A stretch of 64,000 bases of DNA from Nissolia schottii (lineage: Eukaryota; Streptophyta; Magnoliopsida; Fabales; Fabaceae): contig QANU01104094.1 in the NCBI GenBank assembly GCA_003254905.1, positions 124,001 to 188,000 of the forward strand, written 5' to 3'. Below are positions 56,234-64,000 of the stretch, piece by piece. The notes beneath the pieces are model-generated. The model had not been told where the DNA came from. It made no database searches and was given only the letters and a program-made list of their open reading frames with translations. The position numbers and the translations under genes were made by a program. Position 1 is the first letter of the stretch. Every line of letters begins with the position of its first letter.

Positions 56234-56900
56234 CATAGCTATAAAACCCAGCTTGGGACTTGACCCGACCACCGTACTGGGTCACTTGTTTAATCAATGG
56301 GTTATTGGGTCAGTTGCTGACCCGGACATAAATAAAATGCATTTCTTATTAAAAAAAATTAAATAAATAAAATGCATTTATTTAAACATCTATCATAACA
56401 TAAAATCATTTAAAATACATAAGTAAGATTCAAATTTCAAATGACATATCATACATAAACAATACAAGTTCAATATCCTAAGTCACAAAAGAGAAGTTCA
56501 ATTCCAAACATAAGTAAAGCAAGTTTTAAATCACAAATACATAACAACAATTTCACATGAGTATTCAATATCACAAAAAGGCAGCAAAATAGATGTATGC
56601 AACAAGAAAAAGGGTACATAAATGAGGAACTTAAACACATATTTTGCAACAGGAATATGAAAAAGAAAATCAGCTCAATCTGACAAACAGTAAATTCAAA
56701 AAAAAAAATCTTTACTAAACAACGTTTTTGTATTTTTCCATAAAAAAAATAAAAATTAAAAAACACATGACCCAACCAGGTCACTAGGTCACCGGGTTTC
56801 ACGAAAATCGGTCGGGTTAATATGGGTCAGTTTGGGTCTAGAACATGGCCGATCCACTAAAATAACCAGCTTAGTCCCATGTCCGGGTTTTCTAACAATG
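56234..56900. mobile_element. Non-autonomous hAT element
   Basis: 667 bp flanked by the perfect 8-bp duplication TTTAAGAG (56226-56233, 56901-56908). Ends: left catagctataaaacccag, right (other strand) cattgttagaaaacccgg, fitting the hAT CA-x-x-G pattern. Subterminal gggtca / tgaccc motifs on both sides. The middle is AT-rich with no transposase. Confidence 0.87.
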
Positions 56901-56908
56901 TTTAAGAG

Positions 56909-58190
56909 GGAGTTGTTGGAGTTTCACCACCACCATTGATAGGTGAAGTTTATACCCTATTGTATTATTCTATAGTTGAACATTGCATCCTAAATATGTG
57001 ATTTTAATGCTTAATTAATATGTTTTGCACTTTATCCTCTTTTGTGAGAAATTGAGAAAAATGCAATTTAAGGCACTATTTTTTATCTTAGAAATCAATT
57101 TGTAGATTTTTGGTTCCTTTTTAATTTTCTATTTTAATTGCAGAAAATAAATTACCAAGATGATCAATGAAGATTTGAAGGAGATTAGATAAAATACAAA
57201 TTTTGAAGAAGAGATTTGAAGAGAAAATTTGAATCATAAAATACAAATTTGAATTCAAATTCAAAAAGATTTTGTCAAAGATTTGCTTAGGATTTTTTAA
57301 ACCTGGATTTTTCACATATTTTTCATCATGATAGAGGTTAAATATCGATTTGCCTTCAACTACAAAATTGTAGATCTATCTTAGTTTTAATTAAAGACTT
57401 GAATCACCTCAATCTGATATCTGTAGTCAAATTTATTTCCATTTTACCAACTGTTGTGTCAAAAGTGTAGAATTTTCACTCACTTTAGGTCTATCCTCTA
57501 TAAATAGACATATTCTCACAACTACAACCGAATACTCTCTCAATGCTTAAAGATGATTTATAATTCTCCCTCCTTCTTCTCTAATTGATAACATAGCAAA
57601 TGCATGTTATTGGTTAGGGTTAATTATAAATTAATGAATCTTGACGATTGTAGAATTTATTGAATTAGGATTTTTTAGGATTAGTAATTTGAATTGATTA
57701 ATTAAAATTATTCAAACTTGTAAGGGAATTTCGGGAATTAATTAGATTTGATCAAGTTGTGCAATTGGGTATAAAATTAGTTTAGGTATTTGATATTGAG
57801 ATCTTGGTTATTAATTCTTGTACTAATTAATGCTTAGGAGAAAACGATCGTGATCTCTTAGGTGAATTGCATGTTAGTTGGAGATCTCCGGCTAATAATT
57901 AACAATCCCTTTTATGAACATTATTTTGTGGAACCAATGATAATCGATCATTGATCTAGGAAGAATTGTATGCGTGGTATTGCTTTTATTTTGTGTATTT
58001 TATTTTATTTGTGATAACCATTAAATCCCCAATTTTACTTTATCCAAATAGAATAAAATTGACTTGCTTGTACTTCCTTTAGAGACGACCTAAGTTAGGC
58101 CCCTTTACTACCTTTTTGGGGTTTACATAGTTTTATAAATCATTATTTGATTGCGCATTAGAATTGCGGCATTTTGGTGCGTATCAAATT
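56909..58190 (+). repeat. Possible Gypsy (Athila/Ogre-like) LTR remnant
   Basis: The stretch from about 57580 to 58190 (gataacatagcaaatgcat, agagacgacctaagttaggc, ggtgcgtatcaaatttga) resembles the downstream LTR and primer-site side of plant Gypsy elements. Limits and family are uncertain and no coding part follows. Confidence 0.35.
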
Positions 58191-58522
58191 TGACCACCAT
58201 CACAGGAGAAGAACCCGTCGCCACTGGTCGAGGGAGAGAAAGAGTCAGGGAGGTGGAGCACGAGCTGCATCAAGCCACAAACAGAGCAAATGGTAGAAAC
58301 AATTAATAAATTGGGCTCAACCATTGGTCTAGGTCATTTGCCATTTAGGCTACTAATAGATCTCAAAAATCTGTCCCTGCCTAGATCACATAAATTGTTA
58401 TGACTTTGCTCATCGATCCCACATTGAGCAGCTGGAGCAATTCACATAATGGAATTGGGATCGCTTTCCCTTTGTAGAATCATAAGATCACATGACCTTA
58501 CGATCTTCTTCGCTATCTTACC

Positions 58523-58870
58523 TGTTAAGAATAATTTATGATTGTAAATGATTTGATTTGATTATAATCTTTTAAATTGATTGTAATTTATTTTTGGTCG
58601 TTGTGTTTTGGCCGTTGAGTCTTCAGCCTATAAATAGGCTCAGCCTCCTATGTAAAGAAACATAACAACAACTCTTAGATAATACAATTGTTATTTCTCT
58701 GTTATCTATCTTTATCCTATATATTTTGGTGTCCCATTTATCGGTTTTATCAAAATGTTTAACATGGTACCAGAGCCATGGTTCCCACCTTGAACCCATA
58801 TTCCCGCTTCCGCCAATTTTTCCCTTAACTGCCTCCACATAATCTTGATATTGACTTAATCGGCCTTCGT
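58523..58870 (+). mobile_element. Copia 5' LTR with primer site
   Basis: LTR 58523-58764 (TGTTAAGAATAA...TTTAACA, 242 bp, TATA run cctataaatagg) followed at once by tggtaccagagcc, matching the initiator-Met primer site. Only about 100 bp of internal sequence remains. Confidence 0.75.
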
Positions 58871-58950
58871 GTAAAGCATAAATGACTAAAATTAGCGGAA
58901 TGTAAAGCATAAATAAATACTGAGCGGAATGTAAAGCATAAATAACTAAG
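58870..58950 (+). repeat. Short tandem array, unit with tgtaaagcataaat
   Basis: Three copies of tgtaaagcataaat at spacing of about 30-38 bp, two preceded by gcggaa. The array begins exactly where the Copia internal sequence fades out. Confidence 0.75.
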
Positions 58951-60513
58951 TCTGAAAGATCTTGCCTATGTTATCTGAGGCAACTTCTACTAACTTACTA
59001 AACTAGATAGACCCTACTGTAAAGCGGTGTTCTCCAAATGACGTTAATGTTGAAGGCTACAGGAGGAAAGACTTGTTATCTCGATTTTCAACGTTATCTA
59101 AAATCAATAGACAGAGGAGTGAGTCGTCAACTCAATGAATGGGTACCACGGTATCACTCATATAACATATACTTGACATATACAACATATATAAATACAT
59201 GTGCATAAATAAATGAAAATAATATATGGATAAATTACAAACAATTGGAAACTGAATCACACTGAGTAATACTGATATCTGAATCTATCCACCTCCAACT
59301 GAGGGGTTGAGGAGAGATTGGTTCTCAATCCTCGGTTAAGGGGATACAGAGTTCCAACCTTGCTTCGTCAGGACTGGGTTCCCTGCATACAAGCCTAGGT
59401 ACGCTAAAACCGTGTGGCATACTGATGAGTTATGGGCACATTGAATCCGTATGATATACTAAAGGACTATAGGTATGCTGAACTCACAGGTAAGACTTAC
59501 TGAGTCGTGCTAGAACACAATTACAATGAAAATTGTCAACATAAAATCGTTAGGATTCACATGACATACTGATTTTGATCTTTAATTAATTTGGTGATCT
59601 AACTACGACACATACATTACTTGGTGATAATTATGGCATTAAACAGATAGGCACATATTCCTAACATATTATCTTTAACCGTATAATTCTCTACTTAGTC
59701 CTACACCTGCTAACATATAAATATTAAGCATAATAATAGCATATAGCCTACAATCATAATTGAATTGATTGAATGGAAGTGCATGGCATAAATCGTTCGA
59801 TGCACTGGAACCTCCACTCATTTAAAATGGCCAAAGACTGAGGAACGTTGACACTAAAAACTTTAAGCAGTGTAACGTTGACACATGAATTGACCAACTA
59901 ACACCACGCTTATGAGAAACTCATAAACTAGAAGAAAACTAATACTATAGGACATCATTGTATCAAATTTGGGGTCTTAGTGGTGAACCGGCATCGGTAT
60001 GATGGTTTGGGACCACCACAACTTTCAACACCACTACAAATGGTGGTGTCAGGACCTACTTTCCTTAGCCACCCTAAAAATACTAGAGAACTATGTGGAG
60101 GCACTTCTTTCCCACAACTCACTTAATACTGAGGAAAAGTCCTCACAAAGAGTGGAATCTTATGAGCTCTCAAAGAATTAGCGATAGTAACACTGACACG
60201 GGGTTCTATTTATAGGGGCAGCTCAACACCTCCCCTCTCTATTGCTGAGTCAGTATGGGCTCTAATCATCGTACTGTTGCAACGGTTAGAGATCGCTACA
60301 GTAGTCAGCTCGTTCCGTACTACTAAAACAATGAATGATTGCTATAACCATCTTCTACTTCTGGGTGTCATCACAATAAGTTTCCCATAACAGACAATAA
60401 GAAGACAATAGAGACCGAAACGTGTTAGGATAAGGAGACAAAGATAAAAATCCCAAAATCTCCTTCGTCTCATAACGATTTTTAAGTCAATTTTGGTCCT
60501 TCTTTTGGATGGA
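58951..60513 (-). repeat. Gypsy-type LTR-like sequence (minus)
   Basis: On the minus strand there is a promoter-like cccctataaatagaacccc (60207-60225) followed by leader-like sequence. No coding part. It ends where a TGTAATACCC start begins at 60514. The identification rests on this layout only. Confidence 0.35.
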
Positions 60514-63000
60514 TGTAATACCCTATTTTTTCGCTAAATGTAAACATTGTTCTGTCTGCTGCATAGTAGTCAACATTTAATTGTTAATTAGGTATATTTT
60601 TGAACCATACAATCATAATATATTAATTTAATAATGTTATTCCTTTAGTCATGTAGATTCCAAAACTTCTAACGGTTCATCGATCAAAGTTACAGTTTAG
60701 AAGTTAGGATCGAGTCTGCTAGTTTACGGGGCCCACTCAGTCTTTTCTTGAGCCCCCTAGAGACTAGAGACCCATGTAGGACCCACTCTCTCAGTATTTT
60801 GAAAATAACTGACTATTTTAGTCCCTATACTACACAGAAAAGTAAAAAAAGTTTCCTTTTACTTTTTCTGACGTATCTCGCATCATGCACCGTATTTCCT
60901 ATGACACAAAGGAGACTTGTAAGAGCCAAATTTCCCCACTTTTCTGAAGTCTAATTGTGTCTTTCTCTCTTTTCCCATTATTATAATTGCTTTTCACTTC
61001 ATCCATTTTTCAAAAATTTGCAAGAGAAAAGCCTCTGCTTCACAAACTCTCTCTTTTAAACTTTCATAAACTCCATCACCACCACCATTGAATCCGTAGA
61101 ACTGTGAGATTCACCACCCGCAAAAAAACCCTCATAAACTTCTCAAATCATCCCACTCTCTTCATAAAAAAAAAACAAATCCCTCTTCATCCTCTACAAG
61201 ATCAAACCCCTTGTTTGTGATTTTAGGTGGGTTCGTATGCACTTTTGTGCAACTATCTCTTGTGATGATTTTGGTGTTTAGACATGTTGTTCTACTCTCT
61301 TTTCTATCCATGAATGTGTTTTCTTTGGCTACTTATGTGTATGTAAAAATCAATTTGGTAGGGTTTCTTGGGGAAGCTTGTGTTTGCTTTGGTTTCTAAC
61401 CGTGTTATTAAGTTTTTCATGAGTTTTTCTTTAAGAAAAATGTATTTTCTTCCCATGAAAACATGTAGGTAAGATTTGGTTTTGTAGTCTTCCTAAGGTT
61501 TTCTATGTGTTGTTTTGTTTCTAGCTTTATTTTTTAGTTTATTTCATAATGGTGAGAGAGTTTTAAGAAAGAGTTTCCTTGTAAGAGTGAGTTTCTATGT
61601 TAAGAGAAACTCTCTTGAGGTTTGGCCCCATGGCCCTTTTTTGCCTAGAGTTTTTCTTGTTAAAGTTTATGGTGATTAAATGATCCATGGTGATTCCAAG
61701 CATAAACAATGATGAGTTTTTGGAACCCACTAAAAGGTGATGAACTTATGCTTCCTCTTGTAATGATTCGGCCTTATGGCCATTTTTGTACCTTAGGGTT
61801 TTGTTAGTGAGCTTTGATGATGCTCTTATGATCCATGATGGTTCCAAAGATGAGCTATGATAAGAACCCTTGGAACAAACCAAAAGATGATGGATGTTGT
61901 GTTTTCACATGATGGTTCTGGCCTTAGGGTTTTGTGTACACGGAGTTTTGTTTGTTTGAGTTTCATGATGTTTAGATGATTCATGGCTTTTTCCTAACAC
62001 AATCTATTATGAGTTTTTGGACAAACCAAGAGTTGATAAAATTACAATTTTTCTCTTCTCTTTAGGATTTTGCTTATTGAGTATAGATGAGGTTCATGTG
62101 ATCCATGGTTGTTCCAAATATAAACAACGACATGAGTTTTCAAAATGAGCCAAAGGGTGATGGGCTTATGTGGTTTTTAATGGGTATTTTGCTTTCTTAG
62201 GATAATAGGGCTATGGTTTGAGTTCTTGGGAGGTATTAGTGTTTTTGAAGTCCTTAGAAGATTTGAACCTTGGAGTGTTGAGAAGTTTGGTGACGATCCC
62301 ATGAGCCCCATGTGTGGGTTTGTAGTTCGGCCATAGAGAGTCCTATGGCTAGGATTGGGTTTCATGAAATGTGTTAAGGTTTTCTAGCTACTTACGTATT
62401 GATGAACAACTTTGATGTTGGAAATTTTTTGAAAAGAATGAATTTCGCTTATGTAAATGGTTAGTTGTGATCTCATAAGTGAGGAAGGATTAGAGGATGA
62501 ACCACATGGTTCTTAGACTTTCATCAAGGCCAAAAAGGGGAATTCATGACCTAAGTTTTAAAGGTTTTGGCTTATGGTCCTTTGAGTCTAAAGTTAGGAC
62601 TATATTTTGTGGTTGTGGCAAAATGAAGTTAATGACAAATCGGTGATCGTAAGACCTCATCATAAAATATACATGGAGTTAAACGTGGATGTACTGTAAG
62701 TGTGTAATTAGCAGTAAATATCTCATTTGCGTTTACAATGAGAATGTTTACATATGCTATTGTATGTATGCTTATGACATGATTGATTCCCATGTGATGT
62801 ATCTATGGTTATTTATGGATAATGATGCTTACCTCCATGATTATCCTTATGTTATGCCATGCTTTCATGATGACTATACTATAATGTTGTGGCATACATT
62901 CATTTACATATATAACGTCATTCCATATATAATGTGTTATGAGACATGTGGAAAATTTATATAAGTATCAAAGATAATCTAAGTTCTCATTCAAGGAGAT
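60514..63000 (+). repeat. Gypsy-type LTR-like sequence (plus) with internal repeats
   Basis: Begins TGTAATACCCTA, similar to the TGTAACATCCC start at 34311, and runs into a pyrimidine-rich leader-like stretch (60960-61200). Repeats with a unit of about 140 bp follow from 61620 to 62170. No pol is seen. The right end is not defined. Confidence 0.4.
61620..62170 (+). repeat. Degenerate tandem repeats, unit about 140 bp, about four copies
   Basis: Each unit holds the order: gccttagggttttg, tgatgatccatggtggttcca, (a)taaacaatgatgagtttttgga, accaaaaggtgatg. Copies are diverged. Confidence 0.65.
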
Positions 63001-63565
63001 ATCCATAAGACTTTTTATATAACACTCATAGAAGCTAAGATCCTTGCATAATAAGGCTTCCCTTAAGGAGCGATTCCTTTGGGCCAATCCTCATGATGCT
63101 TAATTATTCTAAAGAACTGATAAAAGCGCTAATGCTGAAGTTGTCAATTAAAAAGAGAAAAAAAAATGAGTATGGTTTGGAACCAAACACCAAAGACCAA
63201 CGCGGAGTTGGTTAAGGTGGTGATGGGCCTTAATCCCCTAACTTGTGGTCTTGAGTTCATGTCTTAACAATGGAAAAAAAAAACTCTCACTATGATATCC
63301 CTACCCCCCTACCCTATAAGAGGGCCTTCAATAGTGTTATTCGTGTACTTAGTAACAAGGCATGGATGTTTATTGTTCAATTAAAAAATGGTTGGGGGAG
63401 CATGGGTACACACAACTCAATCACTTGACTATCTAGTGTTGTTTATGGGCTTAGGGGATATGAAAATTTAAAATTGTATTATATACATCGAAGAGCAGCT
63501 GGAGAGTAGATAGGCAAAGAGGTACACCTACCACGCTCAGCTATTTTTTAATGCTGGAAGAATAG
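63001..63565. other. Intergenic upstream of the aldo-keto reductase gene
   Basis: No coding signal. At 63195-63275 there is a tRNA-like pair (gttggttaaggtggtgatggg and ggtcttgagttcatgtct) that could be a SINE remnant, weak. Confidence 0.35.
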
Positions 63566-63573
63566 TATAAAGA
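63566..63573 (+). promoter_or_regulatory. Likely TATA box of the aldo-keto reductase gene
   Basis: TATAAAGA, 65 bp before the ATG at 63631. This is a usual distance for a plant gene with a short 5' leader. Confidence 0.55.
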
Positions 63574-63630
63574 GAAGCCGTGAGCACCCTCTTGCTGACA
63601 AGAATAATAAACAAAGCAACTCCTCATCAA

Positions 63631-63953
63631 ATGGCAGCCACAACACTCCCAGAAGTAGTTCTTCCCTCCGCCGCAGGGCAGAGGAGGATGCCGGTGATGG
63701 GCCTCGGCACGGCCCCAGAAGCAGGCAGTCAGGTGAGCACGAGAGATGCAGTCCTTGAGGCCATCAGGCAGGGTTACAGGCACTTCGACGCTGCTGCTGC
63801 GTATGGGGTGGAGCAGTCAGTCGGAGAAGCCATATCAGAGGCGCTTAAACTTGGTCTAATTGCATCCAGGGATGAGCTCTTCGTTACTTCCAAGCTCTGG
63901 GTCACTGACAATCACCCTCAACTTATTGTTCCTGCCCTGCAGAAATCTCTCAG
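63631..63953 (+). CDS. NADPH-dependent aldo-keto reductase (AKR4 / chalcone reductase-like), exon 1
   Basis: Begins MAATTLPEVVLPSAAGQRRM and ends PALQKSL plus AG, with donor AG|GTGATC at 63954. The family folds as a TIM barrel and reduces carbonyls with NADPH. Visible: the N-terminal PVMGLGTAP strand, GYRHFDAAAAYGVEQSVGEA with catalytic Asp53 and Tyr58, and FVTSKLWVTDNHP with catalytic Lys88. The fourth tetrad residue, His, lies in a later exon outside the window. About 108 of the usual 310-330 residues are present. The wording resembles the plant AKR4 group, which includes chalcone (polyketide) reductase, methylecgonone reductase and D-galacturonate reductase; substrate cannot be told. Start: the first ATG in frame after the TATA-like box that gives the conserved head. 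An upstream in-frame ATG at 63580 is less likely. Confidence 0.9.
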
Positions 63954-64000
63954 GTGATCTATCAAAATGAAAATGAATGATCTATTAAAATGACCCAACA

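Noticed and set aside
1..64000. CRISPR arrays, bacterial operons, phage or plasmid features
   Set aside because: The window is plant nuclear DNA; the repeats present are LTRs, inverted termini, microsatellites and tandem duplications.
1..64000. Organelle DNA insertions and rRNA or functional tRNA genes
   Set aside because: I saw no stretch resembling plastid or mitochondrial genes, rRNA or a complete tRNA cloverleaf; only tRNA-like SINE candidates, which are weak.

Overview
The window is nuclear DNA from a flowering plant, almost certainly a eudicot. It has spliced plant genes with GT-AG introns (plus one GC-AG intron), long AT-rich introns and a dense load of Copia, Gypsy, Mutator and hAT elements. 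A legume is plausible, because the last gene looks like the AKR4 / chalcone-reductase-like group, but nothing here proves it. One assembly gap (189 N) lies at 8618-8806.

Three protein genes are present, all on the + strand. (1) From before the window to 30542: the C-terminal half of the organellar DNA primase-helicase TWINKLE, seen as ten exons over about 28.5 kb. Its introns hold a truncated small Copia element, a Gypsy LTR pair, two Copia remnants, a 6.7 kb Mutator-like element (MULE) that also carries a plant mobile domain gene, two more Copia remnants and a small foldback element. (2) 35692-54769: a complete five-exon gene (589 codons) for an ankyrin-repeat plus double-BTB protein of the ABTB1 / At2g04740 type. 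Intron 1 (11 kb) is filled by a three-part nest (Gypsy G1 holding a hAT element and a second Gypsy G2). Intron 4 holds two short non-autonomous LTR elements related to G1. (3) 63631 to past the window end: first exon of an NADPH-dependent aldo-keto reductase with D, Y and K of the catalytic tetrad.

Between genes 1 and 2 lie a likely Pack-MULE (32220-33132, 9-bp target duplication) carrying the last exon of a tonoplast monosaccharide transporter, two tandem duplications and a Gypsy LTR piece. Between genes 2 and 3 lie a hAT element with a perfect 8-bp target duplication, a Copia 5' LTR with primer site, and long Gypsy-type LTR sequence with degenerate internal repeats.

The genes do not form a pathway: one acts in organelle DNA replication, one is a probable BTB-type adaptor, one a reductase. 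I found no wholly new system. The items most worth following are the MULE with its co-oriented plant mobile domain gene and palindromic subterminal repeats, the transporter-carrying Pack-MULE, the GC-AG intron in TWINKLE, the weak in-frame acceptor in the BTB gene, and the dated nest of insertions in intron 1. All similarity statements come from reading motifs by eye, not from searches.
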